Source: Isoetes taiwanensis (taxonomy: Eukaryota; Streptophyta; Lycopodiopsida; Isoetales; Isoetaceae). Taken from it: a stretch of DNA of 64,000 nucleotides. Position numbers and translations under genes: made by a program. Under the pieces are notes generated by a model, which made no database searches, was not told where the DNA came from, and worked only from the letters and a program-made list of their open reading frames with translations. The stretch spans positions 1,660,182 to 1,724,181 of the forward strand of contig JAJEKV010000080.1 in the NCBI GenBank assembly GCA_021234155.1, given 5' to 3'. Positions 10,340 through 21,250 of this stretch are shown piece after piece (within the stretch, counting starts at the first letter, position 1; each line of letters begins with the position of its first letter).

Positions 10340-13300
10340 GATCCATCAGAATAAGCAGCATTAGTATTAATGACATGGAGAAATGAATTGAAGAAATTAA
10401 AATAACCTGAGAAGTAACCAATAGAGTCCCATTTCCTGTCATAATTGTCTCCATTTTTATTTTTGTGTGCAGTCACATAACCTTCCAAATCCAGTTGAAA
10501 ATTCATTTTTATCCAGAAGACAGAGACATTTTTCTTGCCATGCACTATTCTATTCCTAGCTTTCCAAATATTCCAGAGGGCAGTGAAGATTATAGTATTT
10601 AGAAAAGCATCATTGTTTTGAATAGTTTTAAGCAGATCTCCATGATGACGAGCAGTGAAATGATCACTAAACTTACCATAGAACCAAGACCAAAAATCTG
10701 CAATTTTAGGGCAATAAAATATGTGCTGCAAGGTTTCATTATCAGAACAATTGGATTGGCACCTTGGGAGCACAGTAGCCATTCTTTGAGAAAGGGAAAC
10801 AAGATTAGGCAAGCTTTTATGTGCAATCAACCAAATGAAATAATTCACTTTGGGGGGACAGTAGGAGTACCATATATTCCTGTAAAGAATTTTACTTTCC
10901 TCATCAGTAATGGCCCATTTGATCTTAGCTTTGGTTGAGGTTTCTCTGTGATTGAGAATAGCATAAACAGCACTAACTTTATATTTACTGTGACCATTAA
11001 TTTTAAGGATAGCACCACAGTCATTACCCTGAATATTGGTGGCCTGGGATAATATATCCTTGAAGTGAAGATACATTGTTTTATCACTTGAGGTACCATG
11101 GATAACCCTTCTAAGATTGGTCCAAGAGATAATATGATTATTCCTGTATAGATCCTTTATTTTTGAAATACCATAAGAGGACCATTTCCTGTAAATTTTT
11201 GGGTGTCTCAGAGCAGGTAGGTAATCATCATGAACCATAAATGGGGAAGACCAGAAAAGAGAGGATTGCATGTGAAGATCAGCAATTTCTTGAGAATCAA
11301 AGCAACCTTGAACCAAGTTCCAAGCCTTGATCATGTTTTGCATCAGAGGGGAGGTATTTTTACCAGGGTGCAGGATATTAATGGCTGAGTCAGGTAATAA
11401 ATGCTGCACAGTTGGATGGCCATCTAAGTAGGATCTCTTGATCCAGTAAGTAATGAAGATTGAAGCCATAGATTTGCTACCAGTAAGAGATCTCCAAATA
11501 TATTTCCCTGCTAGGGCACAGGCCTGCAGATATAGATTTTTACAACCTAGTCCTCCATGAGATTTTGATCTGGTGACAGTATCCCAGTTCACTGAATGAG
11601 AGCCACTCCAAATAAAATTTCTAATTGTTTTCTCCAACTCCTTGTAAGTTGACTTAGGAGCAACTAGAGCTGAAGAGAAATATATGTGAGATGCACCAAG
11701 AACCGAGTTTGCAATAAGGGCTCTACCTGCCATGGATAAAGAGTTTCTAAAGGAACAAACTTTTGAAGAATTGGATCCCAGAGCCCCTTGATGTTAGGAT
11801 TCAAAAATAAAGGCATCCCCAAAAGTGTTGAGGCTTGAAGAGTATTCAGGATCTTAATGCTACAGATTGAATTTTGAGCAGAGTCACCAATAATGACACT
11901 TTTGGCAATGTTCAAATAGATTCCAGAGGCTGCAGAAAATGAATCAATAATGTCAAGGAACTTGGCAATGTTATTTGGATTGGAGTCCAGAAAAGCAAAA
12001 GTATCATCTGCATATTGGGATAGAATTAGATCACCATTGTTATCAGGAAGATTTAGGCCATGTAAATTACCACAATTCTGATGGAAATCTACAGCCCTAG
12101 TAAGCATTTCAGCAACAACCAAGAAGAGATAGGGGGCAAGAGGGCAACCTTGCCTGACTCCTCGAGCTAATTGGAAGAATTTAGTTGGGGAACCATTAAC
12201 TAAGACTGCTGAATTAGCCATTGAATTTAATCCCATAATCAGAGATATAATCTTATGATTGAAGCCAATTTTCTCCAAAGCATATTTAAGGAATTCCCAA
12301 TTGACAGAATCAAAGGCTCTTTTGAAGTCCAGCTTTAGAAGCACATTGTTTTGCCCAGAGATTCTATTCCAATGTAATCCCTCCATGGCCACTATGTAGT
12401 TATCTAAGATAAATCTGTTGGGCAAAAAAGCAGACTGCTTGATATTTATTTTATCTTGGAGAAAAGGCTTGATCCTGTTAGCAATGAGTTTGGCACATAT
12501 TTTGTAGGTAGAATTGGTCAAGGAGATTGGCCTCCAATCAGGGAAAGATGAAGGCCTATCTACCTTTGGAATCAGAGTGATGAAACCAGCTGAAATGGAA
12601 GAGTGAAGATGCTCAGATCTCCAAAAGCCAAGAACCAATTTAATGATGTCAGCTTTGATAATATCCCAAAACTTTAAATAAAATTCTGGGGGGATCCCAT
12701 CTGGCCCTGGAGATTTGTCTTTGCTAAAACTCAAGATAACATTATAAATTTCGTGTTCAGTAGGGACATTGGCAATCGAATCTTCCATCAAGCAATCAGA
12801 GTTAGGCATAATTAGGTTCATCAGAGAAATAAATTCATCACTTTTAGAGGACGAATTATTTGTGGTATCACTGCACTTACTAAAAAGAGAAGCATATTTC
12901 CCTTGGAAGAAGAGTTTGATATCTCTGGAAGCATCTATGAGAGAACCATTGTCATTAAGAACTTGAGTGATAGAATTGTTAAGGAGCCTGTGACGAGCAG
13001 TTCTAAAAAAGAATTTTGAACTACCTAAATCCATCTCCTTATTGTACTTAATCTTGCATTTTATTGCATAACTCTTGGCCTCTGATTCCTCAATAGATTT
13101 AATTTTCCTTTCTAAGATTTCTTCCCCAACTTGCAGATTTAAGTCATATGGATGGGAATGCAGTAATGCTCTGATTTGTCTCATTTGCTCAAAGTAGCCA
13201 TCTTTCTGTCTAGATTTCTCTTTAAAATTTGACAGAGACCAATTCTTGATCCAATTCTTGACAAGTTTAAGCTTGGTATAAAAAGCTTTCATAGATTGAA

Positions 13301-14147
13301 GGCCATTAAGATTGGCATCCATCCTCTGTTGCATCAAAAGGTAAAAATTTGTGAACTCTTGGCAGAATTTATCATTCTGAAGCAGGGAGCAGTTGAGCTT
13401 AAAAGGAATATTTCCCTCTCTTGGAAGCTTCAGAAGATGCTTGGTATGAAGAAATTGAGGCTGATGATCCGAGATAGATGTGGACTCATCACTGACTACA
13501 AAGCAGTTGTCCCAAAAGGAATTGGAAGTATTAGAGACATAGAACCTATCTAGAGCACAATAAACTCTACTTGAATTTTTCTGCTTGTTTGACCAAGTAT
13601 AGATGGCAGTGGAGGAAGGAACATGAATCATATTAGTGTCAGAGATCAAGGAATCCCAGTTAGCCCTCTCAGTAACACACATATTAATTTTGTTTCCTAA
13701 TTTCATGTCCCAATTTGGAGTATTATTAAAATCTCCTGATACAATCCACTCAAAAATAGGTTGATTACAGAGCCAATGATTAATTTCTGGCCATAAGTTT
13801 TCTCTATCTTTAGGAGATGTTGGGGCATAGATGTTCAGCACTCCAAAAGTAGAATTATTGAGAGAGAAAACAACAGCCTGCCAGCATTTGGAAGGACTGT
13901 TATAGAAGGAGACATGAGTCATAGAATTCCACATCATTATTAGACCTCCACAAGTACCAGAGGATTCAATCCAAATTGAGGAAGCACCAGGGGTGATCCA
14001 TTCAGCAAGGCTAGAGCTCTCAAACTTGGGGAGCTTGGTTTCCTGAAGCATAATCAGATCAGCCTTATAGAGTCTTAGTTGAGTAATAACTCTTCTTCTT
14101 TTGATGGGGCCCTTTATCCCCCTAACATTCCATGTTAGAATCTTCAT
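10333..14147 (-). pseudogene. LINE ORF2: endonuclease and reverse transcriptase
   Basis: The protein starts at an ATG at 14147, 31 bp after the ORF1 stop. Residues 1 to about 230 are an APE-type endonuclease (start MKILTWNVRGIKGP, then LIMLQETK and later SISDHQP). The reverse transcriptase follows: SPGPDGIPPEFY, DWRPISLTN, LKLDFKRAFDSVNWEF, GVRQGCPLAPYLF, and the catalytic YADD near residue 710. After a single frameshift near 11750 the reading continues in the second frame from about 11733 (MAGRALIANSVLGAS) to 10333 and contains the C-terminal zinc-binding region (WYSYCPPKVNYFIWLIAH, then C..H..C spacing). The total would be about 1270 residues, normal for plant L1. Function is target nicking and target-primed reverse transcription. 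The frameshift makes this copy defective unless it is an assembly error. Confidence 0.93.
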
Positions 14148-15462
14148 AGGAAAATAGGGAAATATAACTGGAAGAAGGTTATCTGTGTCTCTTATTCCTT
14201 TTGCTCCTAGTGTTACCAGCTGGAGTTTTATAGAGAGGAGTCAAGGTATCAGACTTGGCATGGCCTTTTTTATTTTTGGATTTGGAAGAATTCTTAGTAT
14301 TAATAGCTAAAGAAGAATCTGCCAAGAAGGATTCCCTCCCCCAGTTTTCTTTATCACTGTCTACATCACTGTCAGAACAACCACCAGGAATGAATTCAAA
14401 AAGATTAAAGGTATTATCTTTAGAGACACCTAAATTAGAGCTATCAGAAAGAGGGACTTGCCTTTTGCAGAAATCATCTTTGTTGCACTTGGGAGAAGAA
14501 CTCGAGTCATGAGGAGAAATGCTATCAGATGCATCTGTAATTTCCTTTCCAGTTTCCAAAAACACTTGTTCAGGAGTTTCCACCACCATTATCACCTCAT
14601 TGACCATAGATGAAGTACCACCAGCTGCCAGATGTTCAGAATCTGTGACCAAGCCCTGTTGCAAGGAGGCAAGTTGTGCTGCAATTTCCTTGGAGACTGG
14701 GGAGGAAATAGTAGGGGATTGACATATAGTATCATTAAAGTCTATCAAAGGTTCAGGATGGTGTGAATGGATTGGGTGACAAAGTTCAGAATTGGAAGGG
14801 GGAATGTCTAGAATATGGGGGCTGTTAATATTGTCCAGTAATAAATCCAAATCTTGTTCAACATTTAAATTAGCAAGTACCTGGAAATGGTTTGAGCAAT
14901 TAATTTTGTCCACCATGTTGTCAGAATGATCTTCATGAGAAGACTCAACTGGATCAGGATGCTGGCCTGCTAGAGGTACTGATGATCCAGAATCAGGAGC
15001 AATGATTTCTTGAGTTGCTTGAATTGCTGGTGTAGAAGAAACCGGAGTAACAGCACATGGTATACCTTTGGAGATGATTGGAGGTGCACTTTCCTTGTTA
15101 GCAATTGGATGTTGGGAAGCCTTTCCAACATCAATATACTTTGCCAAAGTCGGCTTACTTAGCTTCTGATATCTACTCTTTCCTGAATTCCCTGCTAAAA
15201 CTTTATCACAAATTTCCAACCCTTTAAGAATGGCTGGTTGCTGTGAGGTATGACTTTTGATAATTAAAGGAACACTCTTATCTTTTAGAAGACCATTTTG
15301 AGATGCAGACTTTTGTGACTGGAGCATGCTATTTTCATTGCTTCCAGCAATAATCTGTTCCAACAAACCATGGAGCTTTTCAGTCTGCAACTCATTCTGT
15401 TGAATTGGGGCCTTGCCCTTGTCTTTGCCCTTGTCTTTGGCAAACTCATGATTGAGAAGGAC

Positions 15463-15471
15463 TTTAACACC
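15463..15471. repeat. 9-bp target duplication, left copy
   Basis: TTTAACACC here is repeated exactly at 18767-18775, at the other edge of the nested element. A 9-bp duplication is the hallmark of Mutator-superfamily insertion. Confidence 0.9.
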
Positions 15472-16429
15472 CCGGGGGCTTCACCTCTTTATATAGAGCA
15501 TATGGCATGTGCGTGCAAGGGGTCGACTGAAACCCCCCTGTATACGGCTTTTTGCGGGCGAAACCCCCCAACCATACGTAAATATGAATTTTAATTTTTG
15601 GCCCCTTATCCGTACATGTACGCCAGCCCCAACTGGCAATCCATATACCCTTTCCCATACATATACTAGACACCATAAGAAAAGTCCTAGCCCTTGTAGC
15701 ACATATGGTAACACATCATTTTTTGAATATTTTTTTAGTCATTACAAGAGCTAATTCAATTCAAGAATCTTTTTGGTCAATGGTTTATAATATTGGTCAA
15801 TGGTCTATATGATATAAATTCATTGACAATGCTAACTTATAAGAGGTGACTTGTCATTCACATTGACAATGTACAATTGTTGCAATAAATATTTCACAAT
15901 GCCAACACGAGTCATAGACATAGCTCCCTTAGTGGAATGAAAAGAATAAAAGTGCAATAATCAAAAGACTTAAAAATCGTCATTCATGCCATGGATACAT
16001 GGATGTAAAAGCTTATTGTCTGGACTGAAAACGTATCTCTTCCAGCCTTTCCATAACTCACATTCTGGTATAATTGTTCGGTTGTAGCTCCAAGGGATTT
16101 GAACCCTAGAAAGTTCCACAAAGGCTCAAACATGACTGCTACTTTATACATAGTTAAATGCATACAGCTAAATATAATTATAGCATTGTATCTATATAGA
16201 ACTTAAGTCCTAAGAAGAACAAAACAAAGAACAAAAATGAAAGAAATTATATGATCAAAATCCAGGTAGAAAGTCACCACAAAAATTCTTGATCAATACA
16301 CTCTCTTGAGTAGCCAAATTGTTTGTTGCCTGTGACGAATTAGAGGAGTTGCTTCACCGAATTGAGTATAGTAACACCAAGCAGGTCTTGCTTACCTGCA
16401 CGGTGAAGGTCCTAAATGCATAATGATTT

Positions 16430-17320
16430 GTGATTTGTCATAAACTTTATGCATTCAGCATGCCCCTCCACAGATAAATTTAAACAACCTAACCTGTCAC
16501 CAGACAAGGAATTTGCTGCACAATGAAGAATAACAGCCCCAGGTTGGAAACCTCCATGACCATGACTGATAACTCTCATCATCAATTCCATCATTCAATG
16601 AAATATTCAGGGGATAATATTTTTCTTTACCATGGCCAACGTCTCTAAGATCACCTAAGATCACCTGTGCCTGGAAAATAATCTCCAAACTTATGGAATG
16701 ATACGGTCATGACTCAATCTGTTGTGTAAAAGGCTTCTTCAATGCCATGCCATCCCCATGATGAATATAGAGCAACCGGTGCAGCATTTCTATGTCCTTT
16801 GAAGGCTTGGTAAAATAACAATATACACATTAACTTTGTACTGTTATCTTATTATTAATGGTCTTCCACTTGACATTACTGCTTCAAGATGACAAGTGGC
16901 AGAGAAATGAAATTTTTCTTCGCAGCATTTAGCACAAGGATTTGGATTTCCAGCTAAAAATGAAATTCTCTTTCCCTTGACCTCATGAATGAGAAGCAGC
17001 ACGTTTAGTGACACGCTTTATCAAAGCAGATAGTCACCAAGTCCAAAAACATAGATTTCAAACTCTGAATTCTATCGGCTTGACGGGGCTAACTTACACC
17101 ACTGTCATGCACAGATCAGCTAATTGGATACCAAAACTAAGACTTTAGTGCTCTAATTAATGAACTTGATGGTGTTCTAGATAAGGATAAGTGCTACTAA
17201 CCTGATGATATTTAAGAAGTTCAAGAATAGCAAGAACAATATCATTCACATAACGGAACCCAGAGGCTTCGCATTTTATTTGCATGGTATAACTGTCCCG
17301 CCTTCTTCAGGAAGTGAGTA
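16430..17320 (-). pseudogene. Captured RPD3-class histone deacetylase fragment
   Basis: Two exon regions are visible. The first, ending at a splice donor at 17202, encodes [20 protein letters not shown], preceded by a degraded YHANK resembling the family's HHAKK. The second (about 16780-16430) encodes HHGDG near 16751-16765, then [41 protein letters not shown] and [20 protein letters not shown], ending GHAECIKFM. These are the catalytic-core blocks of class I (HDA19/HDA6-like) deacetylases. Residues DIDV, which normally precede HHGDG and include a zinc ligand, are absent, and a 10-bp tandem duplication near 16647-16666 breaks the frame. The fragment cannot make an active enzyme. It lies inside the Pack-MULE, minus strand. 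Confidence 0.88.
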
Positions 17321-17499
17321 ACGTATTGCTGCCAAGATTGCTGCCAAGATTGCTGCCTGTAACATAAAAAGTGCATGTCATAAAGGCGAAACATCAAACA
17401 AAAACTGGAATTACATATGCAACATAATCTTAGTATACATGCCTGATAGGATGATCATCTTGGGGTCGATTAAATGGAGTCCATAGAATCAGGATTCAA

Positions 17500-17880
17500 T
17501 AACTTATCATCTGTTTGTGTAGCAAATTACTTCAGACAAAAACAACTAATTGTTGGTCGTCGAACTCGGCAAAGCCCCTCCTTGCCCTATCTGACAAAAG
17601 TGCCTAGAGCGTTATGAAGGTTAGCTTGTTTTCTCTTGTGTGAAATTGTTCCTTCAGTAGAGGTAATATCCAATTTAAAATAACGTACCAGACCATAGCT
17701 TACATCTTGAAATTCTGCCCTGCACATTTCAAAAGCTTTTTTAAGCATAAATCGCAAAACAGAAATGCAGTAGGACTATGTATGTGAGTGTTACTCCAAG
17801 AAAGGGAACCAGAAAGGAACAAATACAAGGCCTGCAATGATAAAGTAGGAGGGAACTTTTCCTCTCATGTGAACAGGTAC
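17500..17880 (-). pseudogene. Captured DEG/HtrA-type protease fragment
   Basis: A splice acceptor (TTGTGCAG) ends at 17881, followed by VPVHMRGKVPSYFIIAGLVF, a block typical of the PDZ-proximal part of plant DEG proteases (the DEG2/DEG9 group), then a stop after about 30 residues. A second piece near 17620-17510 reads DRARRGFAEFDDQQLVV, resembling the block that follows in the same family. The serine-protease domain is not present. Assignment rests on remembered family motifs. It is the middle fragment of the Pack-MULE and shares its strand. Confidence 0.65.
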
Positions 17881-18035
17881 CTGCACAATCAGAGGTCATA
17901 CTTTATTGGTAAGGATTAAATTTTAACATGGAGACGCTACAAGGCAGCTTGAATGGTGCACATGTGAATATAATATTGGCATTGCTGCATAATAAGATCT
18001 GAATTAGACAATGCTGCATAATATATAAGATTTAC

Positions 18036-18455
18036 CTGGATCCGCAGTCAAATAGGTACCCCAACTACTCCTTCCATTCATAAGTGCACCATCAGGGTAG
18101 CCAATATTGAATCCAGCATCAAGAACCCCTTTCAAAACCTAAGCCCAAGATGAAATGTGCATTGCATAAGACCATAGTTCTACTAACGTGCAGCCACTTT
18201 ATGGATTTATTAAATGGGTTCTTACCGTGTGGTTCTGCTTGTACCAGTCGCCAATGAGAACGGTAAAGTCCCCAGCTGGAGAAGGAAAGGGCACCGGAAT
18301 GACAGCTCGGTTGTAAATACTGATTCCACCATAGCCGCCTGCTGCCCTTTGCTGCCCTTTGCCGAAGGTATGTCCAGTTCTGGCCTGGTTGAATGGGGCA
18401 GTTGGTCCCCAGCACTCCATCTTGCCATGAAGTTCTGCGTTGCTGCACCCCATTC
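18036..18455 (-). pseudogene. Captured SKU5-like multicopper oxidase exons
   Basis: Exon A (18455-18226) starts after the acceptor TTTTCAG and reads NGVQQRRTSWQDGVLGTNCP, then PGQNWTY, RAAGGYGGISI and GDFTVLIGDWY, ending at a donor GTAAG. Exon B (18138-18036) reads LDAGFNIGYPDGALMNGRSS and ends at a donor GTAAA. These blocks belong to the SKU5-similar branch of cupredoxin oxidases, cell-wall proteins that usually lack full copper sites. A segment normally lying between TY and RAAGG (phenylalanine-rich, about 18 residues) is missing or scrambled in exon A. Only the N-terminal cupredoxin region was captured. The intron between the exons is kept. Confidence 0.85.
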
Positions 18456-18766
18456 CTGAAAATCAAGCAGAATAGAACTTCATGCACCAAAAACTCAAAA
18501 CCAAGATCAAGCAGAAAAAACTTTCATACACCAAAGAAACTATCAACACCAAGGAAAATGGCTTTTATGTCTTCACCCTACACCCCTAGAAGGATCCATA
18601 CGGGAGCGCCATCTCCCGCTCGACCACCTCTACCGTACAGGAAACGGTGGTAGGTGGGAAAATTCGTATGGCAACCAGGCCGTCAACGGACCCCTAACCC
18701 AATAAAAAATACCCCTACCAGTCACGAAGGTGGTTTGTACGTGTTGGTAAAGGTGAAGTCCCCTTG

Positions 18767-18775
18767 TTTAACACC
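18767..18775. repeat. 9-bp target duplication, right copy
   Basis: TTTAACACC, identical to 15463-15471. Collapsing the two copies rejoins LINE ORF1 in frame. Confidence 0.9.
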
Positions 18776-20228
18776 AGAATCCTGATAGCCTTTAGAAAAC
18801 TGAAAACTTTTGCTCTTACTGTGTAATTGTTGAGGTGACTTATCCAATCTTTTCATTTGCTGAATTCTGATTCTCCTTGTGCTGCCATTAACTTTATTCC
18901 ATTGAAATTTTTGACTTTGATCCATATCTTGATTAGTCAAACACGAATTGACTGCTCTATTGACTGACTTCTCCTGAACATGAATATCATTGACTATTTG
19001 AGCAGAGTCAATGTTTCTATTTGGAACACAATTGTTGGAATCTGACACATTATTGCCCTTATCAAATTCCTTATGAGTACAATTGTTGTACCAATAGTGC
19101 CTTTTCAAACAATTCTGGCAGTGAGGAGGTAATCCTGACCATCTCAGAGATAAGCAGGTGGATTGGCCAAAAGCATCAGAGAATGGAATGGATAAGGGTA
19201 TGGCTTTGGAGAGATCAAGCTGAATGAAGGCTCTTGGGGATCTGGAGGGAGAAAATTCAGTACATATATAGTGTCCAATTGAGTTAAATAGAAGTTTAAG
19301 GCAATCTTCAGTCCAGTAAATGGGGTTTAACCCTTGAAGAGTGGTGGAGGCCACACACAAATCATCAATGCCCTCAGAATTTAGCTTAGGGTCCCATTTT
19401 AAAAAGGAGAGTTGGTATGACTCAAAGCACATGGAGCCAATTTTAAGGAAGTAGTTTGCAGTTCTTTGATTACCACACTCAACCATGATGTAGGGATAGG
19501 ATAACCAATACATGGCATTTATGAGGACACCTTTCTGAAGATTTAGGCAGAAAGACCACAGCTTATCCAGTTGAATACCAGACCTAGAGACTTTAATAAG
19601 CACAGCTGTATCTCTAAGAGAAGCAATTTTTGAATGAACAAAAGGTAAATCAAGAGAAATACCATGATAAATTTTTTGTTTGCTCCCTTCTAATGGTCGG
19701 AGTTCTTTCAATGCAGCATCATAATGAACATCTGGCAAGATCTCTGCTGTAGGTTTCGGGACCCCATAAGGTAGAGGCACTTGGGTAATTGGATCAAGAA
19801 CAGGTACACGGCCCCACATATCAGGATCTTTTGTAAGGTTATCCCAGACAGGAGTTTTGAATGTTTTGGGATCCATGACCTGATTTTTATCTGTAAGATT
19901 AGCAAAATTTCCAAAAAGAATAAACTTTTCCGGATTCTTATGGAAAAAGCTTAACTGTTTGAGGACCTCAGAACGATCTCCAGGCGACAAAGCAGAGAAG
20001 GAATGAAGAAGCGGCAAAAGCTTAGGGTTAAAATGATTTTTATTTTCCATATAAGCAAGATCAGGAGGAAACAACAGAGAGAAATTTGAAAAAAGAAAAG
20101 GCACGAGAAAAGACAGGAAAATGCAGAAGAGAGAAATGAAGATGGAAAGGCAGGAACCTATCTATCAAAAGGAAGATCAGGACATCTCTACACAGCCAGA
20201 AAAGCCAAAAGATATGTGGAAATTCCCC

Positions 20229-20680
20229 TTAATTTTCCGAGAAATCACCTAATTCAATCTCAGAATACAACTTAATGGTAATTTTAGTCTCAAATTGATC
20301 ACTATAAGCTCTAATAATGGCTGTTGCTTCAGTGTTCTTGGATCCAAGAAATTCCTCTAGCCAGGAATCTATTATCTGATTTTTGAAATCTTCACAGCCC
20401 GGGACAAAAGAACCTTCAGGATGGAAGGAATTATGGGGGAATTGCCCTCTGAGGATCAAAGAACTCCACAAATCTGACGGCTTGCCAACAAGAAAACCAC
20501 AAATTAACCTGTGATCCTGTTTAAGAATTGCAAAAATTCGGGTATCCATTTGTAGCTCTTTGCATTCTAGATTTATAGAAATGCTAGCCCCTACTCGGCT
20601 AGCTATCAATCCAGAATAAATTGAGGTCAAATTCGGATGGATCGAGCAATTCCTAGCAAAAAGTTGCCAAGAAACCAATT
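20229..20680 (-). CDS. Small ORF upstream of LINE ORF1
   Basis: About 150 codons are open, ending with a stop 179 bp before the ORF1 ATG. No ATG is found at the 5' end; the frame may begin internally or upstream. The peptide includes FCEDFKNQIIDSW-like acidic and hydrophobic stretches but no domain I recognise. Its place, in the LINE 5' region and on its strand, would suit an ORF0 or a piece of the original 5' UTR. Confidence 0.35.
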
Positions 20681-20759
20681 CAAACCAACTTTGGAGGTAA
20701 AAGACAAAAACACCAAGATTTTAGGCGCTCCCATATTTCTCCCTTATTAATATTTGCAC

Positions 20760-20789
20760 AGGGCCATGCCCCATTGTAATGGGACACAT
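20760..20789. repeat. 30-bp direct repeat, candidate LINE target duplication (right)
   Basis: Identical to 8711-8740. It directly follows the LINE 5' region and directly precedes, within two bases, the terminal repeat of the next element. Confidence 0.6.
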
Positions 20790-21250
20790 CCTATATTATA
20801 AGGTTATTGGGTAAGTATGTCGTCAATCAAACCCTAACCCTAATCGACATTTAGGGCATGTGTAGGGTTTTTGGATTTACATGTTCTGAGATATCCGGCC
20901 ACGGCCACAGCTCCTGTAAAACAAAATGGTGCAAGCAGATGTTTTCGAGGCGGTTCAAGCAGATGTTCAAGGCGGCCTTGGCTGGATGCATTTCGAAGAG
21001 CTAAGAAATGAAAGAAAGTAAATTTGTTTTTAGGGATGAAAGATTCGGGCTTCTCTTCTCTCTCAAGTCTTTAACTGCCAAGATTGATCCCCTCAAGTAA
21101 GTGAAGGTACACTGTCGTTGTTAATAAGGTATCATCTTTTGCATGCAACTCCCGCAGCTATAGAACTCCCTGCTGCTTTTAGAATGCAAAACGGTTGTGG
21201 GTTGAGAGGTCTCATAATGCCTAATCTTTCATTTCTTTTATGGTTCTACC

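Larger units (their letters stand above)
15472..18766 (-). mobile_element. Pack-MULE carrying pieces of three host genes
   Basis: The element is 3295 bp, bounded by a perfect 9-bp target duplication and imperfect terminal inverted repeats: the left end CCGGGGGCTTCACCTC pairs with the complement of the right end, CAAGGGGACTTCACCT. There is no transposase. On the minus strand, in order, it holds SKU5-like oxidase exons (18455-18036), DEG protease exons (17880-about 17500) and histone deacetylase exons (about 17300-16430), with splice donors and acceptors preserved. Intron retention shows capture at the DNA level, as in Pack-MULEs. All fragments point the same way, so one chimeric transcript is conceivable. 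Stretches 15490-16400 and 18490-18740 show no recognised gene. Confidence 0.9.
14179..20050 (-). pseudogene. LINE ORF1, nucleic-acid-binding protein, split by insertion
   Basis: ORF1 runs from the ATG at 20050 to the stop at 14179 but is interrupted at 18766-15472 by a transposon. The two halves are in the same frame once the insertion and one copy of its 9-bp target duplication are set aside, giving about 855 residues. The first half (about 428 residues) resembles plant L1 ORF1 with a DUF4283-like region and, near residue 310, a zinc-knuckle-like CQNCLKRHYWYNNC. The second half (about 427 residues) is acidic, serine-rich and low in complexity, ending in a basic tail (NTRSKRNKRHR). ORF1 proteins coat the LINE RNA. 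The length and long acidic tail are greater than usual. Both halves lack internal stops, so the insertion is probably the only lesion and is young. Confidence 0.85.
8741..20759 (-). mobile_element. L1-type LINE with a nested Pack-MULE
   Basis: The element reads on the minus strand: 5' region with a small ORF (20680-20229), ORF1 (20050-14179, split by a 3.3-kb insertion), 31 bp of spacer, ORF2 (14147-10333), a further open frame (10339-9854), a 3' region, and a poly(A) tail seen as about 30 T at 8752-8782. A perfect 30-bp direct repeat flanks it. Without the nested insertion the LINE is about 8.7 kb, long for a plant L1; part of the excess is the unusual ORF1 and the inverted repeat in the 3' region. 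ORF2 has one frameshift, so this copy is probably not autonomous now. Confidence 0.85.

Noticed and set aside
10618-13553. Several plus-strand frames opposite LINE ORF2
   Set aside because: They are antisense shadows of a strongly supported endonuclease/RT frame.
15370-15754. Short plus-strand frames across the left edge of the Pack-MULE
   Set aside because: They span the junction between LINE ORF1 and the insertion and have no domain; the minus-strand reading explains the sequence.
20822-20835. True telomere or chromosome end
   Set aside because: Only about two CCCTAA units occur, and they are part of both inverted termini of a transposon-like element.
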